Source of the DNA: Taibaiella helva
GTDB lineage: Bacteria; Bacteroidota; Bacteroidia; Chitinophagales; Chitinophagaceae
Length of the DNA stretch: 64,000 bases
Assembly: GCF_003545695.1 (NCBI RefSeq)
Contig: NZ_QUZZ01000007.1
Span: 248,001-312,000 of the forward strand
Reading direction: 5' to 3'
Part shown: positions 52,983 through 60,192 of the stretch, piece by piece
Layout of the letters: every line of letters starts with the position of its first letter
Numbering within the stretch: the first letter of the stretch is position 1
The notes under the pieces: generated by a model
Told to the model about the DNA's origin: nothing
The model's input: the letters and a program-made list of their open reading frames with translations, nothing else
Databases searched by the model: none
Made by a program: the position numbers and the translations under genes

Positions 52983-53069
52983 AAACGTTGTTTTGAGCCA
53001 GCGCAAAGGTAGGGTATCGGGGCCTAAGGCGCTGAAGAAAAGCACATTTAATAATTTAAAGAAGGCTGT

Positions 53070-53099
53070 TTGAAAATTAAAAAGGAAGGAGTACCTTTG
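53070..53099 (+). promoter_or_regulatory. Promoter of tRNA-Leu
   Basis: TTG at 53070-53072 and TACCTTTG at 53092-53099 are 19 bases apart, the Bacteroidota consensus. The tRNA starts 17 bases after the -7 element. It lies divergent to the dehydrogenase gene at 52982. Confidence 0.85.
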
Positions 53100-53115
53100 C
53101 GTCCCGTTGATTGAG

Positions 53116-53199
53116 GCCCAGATGGCGGAATTGGTAGACGCGCTAGACTCAAAATCTTGTTTCGGCAACGGAGTGCAGGTTCGACTCCTGTTCTGGGCA
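53116..53199 (+). tRNA. tRNA-Leu (anticodon CAA)
   Basis: An 84-base class II tRNA. Acceptor GCCCAGA pairs with TCTGGGC, the D-arm is GGCGGAATTGGTAGAC, the anticodon loop is CTCAAAA (anticodon CAA), a variable arm follows, and the T-arm has GGTTCGACTCC. Discriminator base A at 53199; CCA is not encoded. One U-U mismatch is seen in the anticodon stem CTAGA/TCTTG, which I cannot rule out as a real variant. It marks the start of an AT-richer stretch with gene fragments. Confidence 0.95.
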
Positions 53200-53340
53200 C
53201 ATTGATTACCAAATACTTATAGAGGTTTGCACCAGCAAGCCTCTTTTCTTTTCCAATTATTTGCAAACAATTTTGTGCCAAATTTGCAAACAAATTAGCA
53301 TGGTGCTAGATTCTTTGCTTAACCAAATTTTACCTCTATT

Positions 53341-53375
53341 AATCTCCTTTAATTTCCTTTAATTTCCTTTAATTT
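53341..53375. repeat. Short tandem repeat of a 10-mer
   Basis: AATTTCCTTT and its variant AATCTCCTTT recur three to four times in tandem (53341-53375), right after the tRNA-Leu region. Probable replication slippage in AT-rich DNA. No function is apparent. Confidence 0.85.
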
Positions 53376-53507
53376 GGATATAGAAATTGATGAAAATTCG
53401 TTCCCATGTCGAAAGTTGTTTTCACATACCTTATCGGCAATCTCCGATCTGGATAGCATTTGGGCCTACGCGTCGATATCTTTTCAGCTATGGCGAACGA
53501 TTAAAAA

Positions 53508-53627
53508 ATGAGAGAGTTTGTAAAAGAACATAGTTATGAAGCAGGGAGAAGAAATGGTTTCAATGAAAGAGCTATTGCTGACGCCGCAAGCGGCCACATC
53601 ATTTTATACAAGGGTTTTGTATGGTAG
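53508..53627 (+). pseudogene. C-terminal fragment of an HNH/NUMOD-type endonuclease
   Basis: This 39-codon frame ends in a block AIADAASGHIILYKGFVW, which fits the end of NUMOD1/NUMOD3-type homing-endonuclease proteins (usual pattern: I-x-x-A-x-x-G-x-x-x-x-x-x-G-[YF]-x-W). It starts at ATG 53508 but has a stop just before it in frame. The N-terminal nuclease part is missing. It looks like a leftover of a mobile or phage HNH gene. Confidence 0.45.
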
Positions 53628-53759
53628 CAGGGCAAAAGCAAAAAACTGAAAAAAAGCCTCCTCTCTCCCAAACCTGGATCAATAATTAATGCTTCCCTGA
53701 AATTGACAAAGAAGGAGCAAAAGTCTATAGGTGCAGTAGCGAATCTGTCTTTAAAAAGT

Positions 53760-53849
53760 ATGGATGGTGAGTTATGGAAGAATATTCCAGGCTATGAAGG
53801 ATTATACCGGGTTTCAAACTTCGGAAGGGTAAAAACGCTGGCCAAAGTA
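53760..53849 (+). pseudogene. N-terminal NUMOD4 fragment
   Basis: The 30 codons after ATG 53760 read MDGELWKNIPGYEGLYRVSN, then FGRVKTLAKV, which is the NUMOD4 motif that opens many phage HNH endonucleases (W-K-x-I-x-G-Y-E-G-x-Y-x-V-S-N-x-G-R-V-K-S-L). It then breaks off at about 53850. The HNH domain is absent. Since the C-terminal fragment lies upstream, two copies or a rearrangement are likely. Confidence 0.65.
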
Positions 53850-54246
53850 TCAGTGGGTATTTTTTTGCAGGCTCTAAAAAAAGAACGCTGCCATTATAAG
53901 AAAGGTCAATATTTTCTCTTTTCCCGTGATCAATATCATAACTCAATTTTTTGAAAATATCACCCAGTGTTTTCTCTTCATTTTCCCCGATAAGATTAAT
54001 TACTTCTACAGCATCTTTAGGGCGTATTATTTGGGTTTTAACTTCATACATTTCATACAAAGCACGAGATTTTTTGATTAATTTCTTGTCAGCAGTAATT
54101 AGTATGTCGCAATATCTTGCAGAAATGCATTCACTTAGAATGCATTTTTCTCGTATTTTGCTAGAGCAAATACAATCAATAAAAATCTGTAAGTGTCCCT
54201 GTGTAAGTGTCCCTAAATCTATCTTATGAAATATATATATTCTATA
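53850..54246 (-). pseudogene. C-terminal remnant of a PIN-domain protein
   Basis: One minus-strand frame stays open from about 54246 without any ATG. The part CILSECISARYCDILITADK, then KLIKKSRALYEMYEVKTQII, is typical of the final helix-strand core of a PIN (VapC-like) nuclease, where D-I-L-I-T-A-D-K carries the last acidic residue. It continues with a charged tail (GENEEKTLGDIFKKLS) that runs into the NUMOD4 fragment. The 5' part with the first catalytic acids is lost, so it is not functional. A plus-strand T9SS gene starts within its lost end. Confidence 0.6.
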
Positions 54247-55599
54247 TTAATGCTATTTACTATAAATTTTTCTACATACCCGCAATCTTCAACTTATCAG
54301 TCTGCCATAAGAGCTTTATTATGGAAACAATCAGCAACCATGCTTGCTACAAAGCCAGAAGGGATCAAATATCGGGTAAAGGCTCAGACCTGGGATAACG
54401 ATAATCCCTATGTTGTGGATTCCCAAACTTTCATCTATTCCGGCTCCCGTGTATCTCTCTTCGATTATAATAGCCTGTCCTTTCTTTATCCTGAAAATTT
54501 CTCGGGTCTATTAGAGCCATTATCCCAAGATGTGCCTCGTCCCTTAGGGGTATTGGCCGATAGCATTTTTTCGTATACAGCTCAAGGGCCTCTTAATGTC
54601 ACAACCGCTGTTTACGAGGACGGCGATAAGGTCTCCTACTCCTCCTTTTCCTTTATTCCTCCAAATGATGTCAGGCAATGGGCTGTCCGTTATAACAGCC
54701 TGGGTTATATAAATGCTCTTTATTACATTGAAGGCCCCATGTCGCAGGGAGATACGATATTAAAACGGGAAATTACTTATGTTGGTAACACGGAGAAAAT
54801 AGCGACCGATAGTTTCTTTGATAAGGGCCCCAATGGCTATATATCGTCCAAGTTCATTCGTTATTATTACAACAGTAACGGCAAACCTGATTCAATATTG
54901 ATCTTTTACATTACACCAACGGGACTGATCAGCCTTTCTGAAAAGCAATTCTTTACTTATTATCCTAATGGCAATCTTTGGACATCAGGAGACAATGCAA
55001 TTAGTGGACCAGAAAATTGGATATTTAGGGATAGTTTTGCTTATATACAAGGCATTATTTACACTACATTCCATGAATCAAGCAGAAGAATTATAACTTC
55101 AAATGCAGACGTAAAAACATCTTATAAAGCAATTACTTACCCCGGTGCCAATGGTTTGCCAGACTCCGTGACGCACTATTACAAAAATAACCAATCACCG
55201 ACCTGGAGCAGAAATCCAACAGCTCTGTTCACTTATACGGCTTTCGGTGCTCCGGACTATATCGAGCTTCGTTCTGTATACGGTTCAAGCAGCAGGAGAA
55301 ACAAGTTTTACTATGATATCTATGAAGACAACAAAATTGCAAAAGATAATATAACCATAGCACCCAACCCTTTTCCCGGATATATTCTAATAAATAATTA
55401 CGGAAACGTTTCCTTAAGCGCTGAATTGGCTGTAATTGACATATTAGGTAGAAGGATTAATAGCAGAACAATTGTGTTAAGGAGTGGTAGCAATCAGGTA
55501 GATTTACAATATCTAGCTTGTGGCATGTATATCATAACTCTAAAAGAAAGCAGAAATAGTAAAGAGTTTCTTTGGATCGGTAAAATGGTACGGCTATAA
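54226..55599 (+). CDS. T9SS-sorted exported protein of unknown function
   Basis: A 457-residue secreted protein with a signal peptide in MKYIYSILMLFTINFSTYPQ. The body is rich in Tyr, Ser, Asn and Gly with repeated beta-hairpin-like pieces (VFYITPTGLISL-like, YYNSNGKPDSILI, YYPNGNLWTSGDN), in the manner of YD-like repeats. A type A sorting domain occupies about residues 375-457 (ITIAPNPFPGYILINN, IDILGRRINSR, GMYIITLKESR). It is AT-richer than the core genes, in line with the decayed genes before it. Function unknown. Confidence 0.82.
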   Translation: MKYIYSILMLFTINFSTYPQSSTYQSAIRALLWKQSATMLATKPEGIKYRVKAQTWDNDNPYVVDSQTFIYSGSRVSLFDYNSLSFLYPENFSGLLEPLSQDVPRPLGVLADSIFSYTAQGPLNVTTAVYEDGDKVSYSSFSFIPPNDVRQWAVRYNSLGYINALYYIEGPMSQGDTILKREITYVGNTEKIATDSFFDKGPNGYISSKFIRYYYNSNGKPDSILIFYITPTGLISLSEKQFFTYYPNGNLWTSGDNAISGPENWIFRDSFAYIQGIIYTTFHESSRRIITSNADVKTSYKAITYPGANGLPDSVTHYYKNNQSPTWSRNPTALFTYTAFGAPDYIELRSVYGSSSRRNKFYYDIYEDNKIAKDNITIAPNPFPGYILINNYGNVSLSAELAVIDILGRRINSRTIVLRSGSNQVDLQYLACGMYIITLKESRNSKEFLWIGKMVRL

Positions 55600-55650
55600 A
55601 GTAATGCTTCTTGCTAAACAAGGCGAATTAAATCTATTGACTATTTTACC

Positions 55651-55726
55651 TGTAGAAGCTAAGATCTAACCCTGATTTAAAAGTAACTTTCTTGTGTTAC
55701 TGTCAGGTTAAATCTTAGCTTCTACA
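55651..55726. repeat. Long imperfect hairpin (about 24-bp arms)
   Basis: TGTAGAAGCTAAGATCTAAC at the start pairs with the end (…GGTTAAATCTTAGCTTCTACA) with one mismatch and one extra base. The arms cover about 24 bases each. The centre has a further GTAAC/GTTAC pairing, so the 76 bases fold into one long stem. It lies 52 bases after the T9SS gene and may be its terminator or a footprint of a small mobile element. Confidence 0.8.
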
Positions 55727-55776
55727 CAATATACTTCGGAACCTGCTACACTAAGTTCCGGTACAGGAAAGCCTGT

Positions 55777-55875
55777 TTACACTTTTGCGAAATGATCCTT
55801 ATTGCTATAAAATACAGCATCTCTATTTAGATTGATGCTAGCAATGTCTATTATATCTGTTTTTTTTACACTCAT
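55777..55875 (-). pseudogene. Possible PIN-domain C-terminal remnant or mini-gene
   Basis: A 32-residue minus-strand frame starts MSVKKTDIIDIASINLNRDA and ends in VFYSNKDHFAKV, which fits the last strand-helix of VapC-like PIN proteins (D-x-x-I-A-...-A-V-x-x-[ST]-N-D-x-H-F-x-x-V). It has an ATG and TAA, and a -7-like TATCTTTA lies upstream. It is too short to fold as a full PIN domain, so a remnant is likelier than a gene. Confidence 0.35.
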
Positions 55876-55947
55876 TGATTGTTTCTAAATTTGTTTAAAG
55901 ATACGACTGGTAACTATCAAACTGGTCCTCAATAATAAGAATCGATA

Positions 55948-56064
55948 AATTATCCTTTACCATCCGTGTTTAATTCAATGTTGATAATTGTTCCCTTATC
56001 GGGTTCGCTGTGAATATCAATTTTCCCTCGTAAAAAATCAACGCGGCTTTTGATATTCTCCATG
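55948..56064. repeat. Duplicated 3' end of the TPR kinase gene (copy 1)
   Basis: 117 bases here match 57410-57526 with one difference. The second copy is the 3' end of the TPR kinase gene, including its stop codon. The copies are in direct orientation and flank a lipoprotein gene and 1.4 kb. After copy 1 the sequence CTCCATGATAACA also occurs at 57373, which suggests microhomology at the breakpoint. Confidence 0.95.
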
Positions 56065-56194
56065 ATAACACACCGATATTCGGATGACATAATTTACTAA
56101 CTTTATCATAACCCGTCAATTGCTTTTGAGTTAGTGACTGCAATCTCTGTATTTCATGAGTGGGTTAAGTGATAAACTTCAAAACCTGAAAAAG

Positions 56195-56878
56195 ATGAAA
56201 AGTTTCTCAAATCCGGCAATATTACTGCTGGTAGTCATTTTTGCTGCTTCTTGCAGGAGCGATAAAAAACAGGCAGGCGAGCTAACGCCCGAATGTAAAA
56301 AGTGCAGCATCATGCCGGCAAACTATGAGTTTCCTGTAAAAGTTACCGATCGTGACGTCCCGTTTCAATTTTGGGAAGGTGCTTCGGCGGAGATTCTGGA
56401 CAAGTCTTACATGCTCGGCCTACCCAAAAGCTATAAGGTGTCAAAAGAAGAGTCCCGGGCGCTACTGCAAAAGCTGAGGTTAAATAATGCCCGGGATATT
56501 GACGCCGGAAATGTGATGACCTACGTTGTGTACAGCAACATGGACAAGGCGGGAGGGGCATTGGGTTTTGACAATACCATCGGCGCTGCCATTTACTACG
56601 TAAGCGGAAGTAAGCTACATATAGCAGTATTCAAAAAAGACGGCGGACAGCTTGGACGCCTGACAGACTTCGGCTCGGAGGTCAACAGCATGCCTGTCAT
56701 GGATTTTTATAAAATAGGGTTGATCGTAAAAGGCGGCAGTAAAAATGTTACCTCGCTGGTGATGTCAACCGCCAACTACACAAAGCTGCAGGCTAAGGCT
56801 ATCATAATGATCTCGGCGAATACACTTACGGAGAAACTGAACGAATATTTCAGTAATAATAAGCTTACACTTGGCTAA
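56195..56878 (+). CDS. Hypothetical lipoprotein
   Basis: A 227-residue predicted lipoprotein. The signal is MKSFSNPAILLLVVIFAASC with the lipobox FAASC. The mature part contains CKKC (residues 34-37), which may form a disulfide, and a globular region of unknown fold (YAAVFKKDGGQLGRLTD-like). ATG 56195 is used, as 56156 would place extra residues before the signal. It lies between two copies of a duplicated kinase end and is followed by a terminator at 57027. Confidence 0.78.
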   Translation: MKSFSNPAILLLVVIFAASCRSDKKQAGELTPECKKCSIMPANYEFPVKVTDRDVPFQFWEGASAEILDKSYMLGLPKSYKVSKEESRALLQKLRLNNARDIDAGNVMTYVVYSNMDKAGGALGFDNTIGAAIYYVSGSKLHIAVFKKDGGQLGRLTDFGSEVNSMPVMDFYKIGLIVKGGSKNVTSLVMSTANYTKLQAKAIIMISANTLTEKLNEYFSNNKLTLG

Positions 56879-57026
56879 CCACAGTACAAATTTTCTACCT
56901 AAAGTTCGGAGCTCTAAAGTCATGATTAAATCGAATTTCATAAGTATGACGATCCCAGTTCATAACCGAGAAACCTGACGCATAACCGTGTAATTTGCAC
57001 CTTGATTAAAGATCAAGATTACATAC

Positions 57027-57056
57027 AAAAGGCTATCTTAAAGAGATAGCCTTTTT
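57027..57056 (+). terminator. Terminator after the lipoprotein gene
   Basis: AAAAGGCTATCT pairs with AGATAGCCTTTT over 12 bases around a 5-base loop and a T-run follows. It lies 148 bases after the stop codon at 56878 and is the first strong hairpin downstream. A smaller CTTGAT/ATCAAG repeat sits just before it. Confidence 0.82.
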
Positions 57057-57140
57057 AAAATTCTGTAAATCTATAATGATAAACTAGCAATAGCATATTA
57101 AAACAAAACCCTGTGTATTAAAACGGATTAGTGCCCAAAT

Positions 57141-57312
57141 GGTGTTTCAGTACAGAGGCCGGGAAATTCTTTGAATACTTTTTTGACTTTGCACAGGCCA
57201 TAAATCGCATTTTTTTAGAATAATCGTGATACAATTTTCTGCGTTTGAATTCCGAAAATCAAAACGGTGATTCAGTACAGGCCGGGAAATTCTTTGAACA
57301 CTTTTATGACTT
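57141..57312. repeat. Pair of about 48-base direct repeats
   Basis: 57141-57190 (GGTGTTTCAGTACAGAGGCC...) and 57266-57312 (GGTGATTCAGTACAGGCCGG...) agree over nearly their full length, with two short differences and a 2-base gap. Both end in a TTTT-rich segment followed by GACTT. They lie between the lipoprotein gene and the kinase gene. They may be remnants of a duplicated regulatory region or of a mobile element. Confidence 0.85.
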
Positions 57313-57409
57313 CATTATAATAAACCCTTACGCTATCTCTATGGGCTGACATAGTACGCGGTTGCTGAGCCCTCCATGATAACAAAGACACCAAGATAAG
57401 TACACTTAC

Positions 57410-57526
57410 AATTATCCTTTACCATCCGTGTTTAATTCAATGTTGATAATTGTTCCCTTATCGGGTTCGCTGTGAATATCTATTTTCCCTCGTAAAAAAT
57501 CAACGCGGCTTTTGATATTCTCCATG
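57410..57526. repeat. Duplicated 3' end of the TPR kinase gene (copy 2, in the gene)
   Basis: Identical to 55948-56064 except one base (AATATCTATTTT here, AATATCAATTTT there). Includes the stop codon of the kinase gene and its last 38 codons. It is the original copy because it is in frame with the full kinase domain. Confidence 0.95.
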
Positions 57527-59331
57527 CCTAATCCACCTGAAAAATTGATATTTAACCGATCGAATCCTTTACCGTTATCCTCAACCGTAATAAAAAACAC
57601 ATTGTTATTCTGGCTGCATTGTACAAAAGCATCAGTTGCCCCCGAATGCCTGACAACGTTGGCCAGCAATTCCTGTACAATACGGTAGATGATAATTTGC
57701 GCCTGCATTGGAATATTGCGGCTTAGGTTCATCAGGCTGGACTCCACATGCAGGTGACTTGACGATACGGACTGGCACAGATCGCTTAAAGCAACCTGTA
57801 GGCCGGAACGCAATAGAGCTTCAGGCATCATATTTCGGGCAATTCTGCGTAGCTCCGCAACGGAATGATCCAATTGCATGACGACACGCTGCGCTTCGGC
57901 GCTGGTATTTTCCTGCAATACATTCGTCAGGTTTATTTTTACCGCGGCCAGCATGCCGCCCAGGCCATCGTGAAGATCCCGGGCAAGGCGTGTTCGTTCT
58001 TTTTCTTCGCCGGTAAGCAGGGCTTGTGTTACGGCGACTTGTTGCCGTTGTTGAAGTGCCTGGATTTCTTGCTTCTCCTTAGCTTTGCGCAGACGGTATA
58101 ACAAGAAAAAAATCAATACTAAGATCAGTACGGCCAACAGACCTGTCGATATGATCAGGCGTTGCCGTTTTACTTTAGATGTTGCGGCAATTAACTCCTT
58201 TTCCTTCCTTGCATAATTATACCGCCTCTCTAAATCGGCAATTTTTAGCCTGGTATCTTTTTGATAAAAACTATCTGCAAAGTCACCATATTTCACCATC
58301 CAGTCGTAGGCGGCCTTCATATTGCCCAATTCCGATTCCAGATAGCCAAGGTCATGGTATATTTGCTTCTTATCCCTGTCCTGATCGACATATCCTTCTT
58401 TCAGCATCTTCATTAATATTTGCTTAGCTGCTGCCGGTTTGTTCTTTTTGTCGTACAACCTTACTTTTTGATAAAGAAGACTGCGGATATCATACCTGCT
58501 ATTCATGCGTTCAGCAATAGCTAAACCCGCATCGATATTTTCTTCTGCTTTTTTCCAATTTTTCATGTGGATGTAATACTGGCTCTCCACCATATGATAG
58601 TTAGTCATGTAAATGGATTGTGGATGTCTGCGAAGAATAGAATAGGCACTATCCAAATTAATACGGGTATAGGATAATGCATTCTGATAGATATAGGCTT
58701 GGGCAATGCGGCAAAAATTATCTCCCTGGCGCAGTTCTTGCGGCGCATGCCGCCTGAAAATAGCAATGGACTTATTCAGGTAAAAGATCGCTTTCGTATA
58801 TTCACCGAAATCCATAAAAGGCAATCCAATGTTGCTGAAATCCTCTGCAACTCTGATGCTGTCTCCCCCCTTTGCAGCCAGAGGAATCGCTTTTTCCAGG
58901 TTTAACGTAATAAACCGCTGATTATCATTATTCCATTGGGCTATTGCCGCCTTATTTGCCCAGGTACGGCTTTGGTATAGGTAGGATGTTTTTGAAGTTA
59001 TGGGCTCAAATAACCGCAATGCTTTGTCGAAAGCCTCTATAGCCTGAGGGCGGGCATAGTTCATGAGTATTCTTCCATGATAAAAATGTCCAATGCCTTC
59101 ATAAAGAGGAAAGGGCTTGGCTAGTTCCATTCCCGCTTTAAGATATTGTAAGGCTTTTTGCCGATCCAAGTAGGACCATTCATCACCCAATTGGTAAAAA
59201 AGCATCGCTTTGCCGGAGTCCGTTTGGGTAACCGAAAGCAGCCGCGCCAAGCTATCTGTTACGGCATTATCCTGGGCTATAAGCCCTGTTGCATAGCATT
59301 GAACAAGTAACCAAATGCAAATTTTCTTCAT
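57412..59331 (-). CDS. TPR-domain sensor histidine kinase (orphan)
   Basis: A 639-residue membrane sensor kinase. A signal-like segment is followed by TPR repeats (about 35-360), a transmembrane helix (LIISTGLLAVLILVLIFFLL) and a HisKA_3 domain with the phosphoacceptor in TRLARDLHDGLGGMLAAV. The ATPase domain has VRHSGATDAFVQC, VEDNGKGFD and GGLGMENIKSRV. No response regulator lies beside it, unlike the TPR kinase at 33715. ATG 59331 (MKKICIWLL) is chosen. The last 115 bases are duplicated at 55948-56064. Confidence 0.9.
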   Translation of the reverse strand: MKKICIWLLVQCYATGLIAQDNAVTDSLARLLSVTQTDSGKAMLFYQLGDEWSYLDRQKALQYLKAGMELAKPFPLYEGIGHFYHGRILMNYARPQAIEAFDKALRLFEPITSKTSYLYQSRTWANKAAIAQWNNDNQRFITLNLEKAIPLAAKGGDSIRVAEDFSNIGLPFMDFGEYTKAIFYLNKSIAIFRRHAPQELRQGDNFCRIAQAYIYQNALSYTRINLDSAYSILRRHPQSIYMTNYHMVESQYYIHMKNWKKAEENIDAGLAIAERMNSRYDIRSLLYQKVRLYDKKNKPAAAKQILMKMLKEGYVDQDRDKKQIYHDLGYLESELGNMKAAYDWMVKYGDFADSFYQKDTRLKIADLERRYNYARKEKELIAATSKVKRQRLIISTGLLAVLILVLIFFLLYRLRKAKEKQEIQALQQRQQVAVTQALLTGEEKERTRLARDLHDGLGGMLAAVKINLTNVLQENTSAEAQRVVMQLDHSVAELRRIARNMMPEALLRSGLQVALSDLCQSVSSSHLHVESSLMNLSRNIPMQAQIIIYRIVQELLANVVRHSGATDAFVQCSQNNNVFFITVEDNGKGFDRLNINFSGGLGMENIKSRVDFLRGKIDIHSEPDKGTIINIELNTDGKG

Positions 59332-59575
59332 GGCAAAGGAATATCCGGATTGGTTTCGGTATACAGAGAGCTGCTTATATACCTTCAATGGTAAAACAAA
59401 AATAAGCTTTATCACCTTTAGCTTGGTACCCAAAATCCCTTATTCTATCTAACGGTTTTCCTCTAGTTGCAAAATCAGAGATTCAGCAGATTGTCTTACG
59501 ATTCGTTTTTGTTACAGAGCTCGTGGCGCTCGATGGTATCGTGTGGCTGTTAGTTGGCTAGAAGATGTAATGAAA

Positions 59576-59601
59576 AGGGCTGCCCCGGATGAGGCAGCCC
59601 T
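59576..59601 (-). terminator. Terminator after the 8-Cys precursor gene
   Basis: AGGGCTGCC at 59576-59584 pairs with GGCAGCCCT at 59593-59601 around an 8-base loop. On the minus strand it is followed by TTTTCAT. It lies 42 bases beyond the stop codon of the precursor gene at 59643. Confidence 0.78.
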
Positions 59602-59642
59602 AAGCTTGTATGATGAAGGATATTTCTACAGAACAGGGGACG

Positions 59643-59924
59643 CTATTGGGGGTCCATGGTGATAGTGCATGGAAGTTTGAAGGTTCCCGGGCCAGTACCT
59701 CCTGTATAGGGTCCGCAGAATGCCGTAGCACAGAATTGCGTACCTGGTGCGCAACCCTGGCTTTCAGGGCACAGGCATTCGGATTGGCATGAATAATGGC
59801 AAGCACTGGCAAAGTCGGTATTGCTTCCCGCGCCTATGATCCCATTTTGCTGATTGTAATCCAGGGCTGAAATGGTTTCTTTCCCGAGGGACAATTTCTG
59901 TAAAGACACTTTTTTCTTTTTCAT
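59643..59924 (-). CDS. Class I lanthipeptide-like precursor (8 Cys)
   Basis: A 93-residue small peptide. The leader MKKKKVSLQKLSLGKETISA fits K-L-S-L-x-K-E-T-I-x-x-L, the most consensus-like of the set. The core has eight cysteines at residues 42, 46, 50, 52, 58, 65, 70 and 86 and many Ser/Thr, with GTQFCATAFCGP as a typical Thr/Cys-spaced segment. The ATG at 59924 is chosen; 59925-60071 reads on but has no leader-like sequence. No modification enzyme is adjacent. A terminator hairpin lies after it. Confidence 0.75.
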   Translation of the reverse strand: MKKKKVSLQKLSLGKETISALDYNQQNGIIGAGSNTDFASACHYSCQSECLCPESQGCAPGTQFCATAFCGPYTGGTGPGTFKLPCTITMDPQ

Positions 59925-60192
59925 ACAAAAATCAGGTTTAGTTGCAGCGAAGCTATAGCACATTCCAGTTGCCGAAAATAGATACATACAACCATTTTCA
60001 TCCTGGTAGTTTTCTTCTATTCCGGGCAAGGTAATAACCTGGTTTAAGAAGGACTGCATGAGCGATACCAAAAATGTTTTTCAGTATACACTCCGGGAAT
60101 CGAACATATTTTCTTTGAATGGTATATCCTGCTTTAAACCAGGAGGAAAATCAACGAGGCAGTGACAAAAGGAAGATTTTAGTGCATTCCTG

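Larger units (their letters stand above)
56879..57411. other. Gap with terminator and two direct repeats
   Basis: No gene is supported. The gap holds a terminator hairpin at 57027-57056 and a pair of about 48-base direct repeats (57141-57190 and 57266-57312) that share TTCAGTACAG, GCCGGGAAATTCTTTGAA and a TTTT-rich end. The DNA is AT-rich. Nothing else could be assigned. Confidence 0.7.

Noticed and set aside
53048-53293. 81-codon minus-strand frame across tRNA-Leu
   Set aside because: Classical false frame on the antisense strand of a tRNA-Leu gene.
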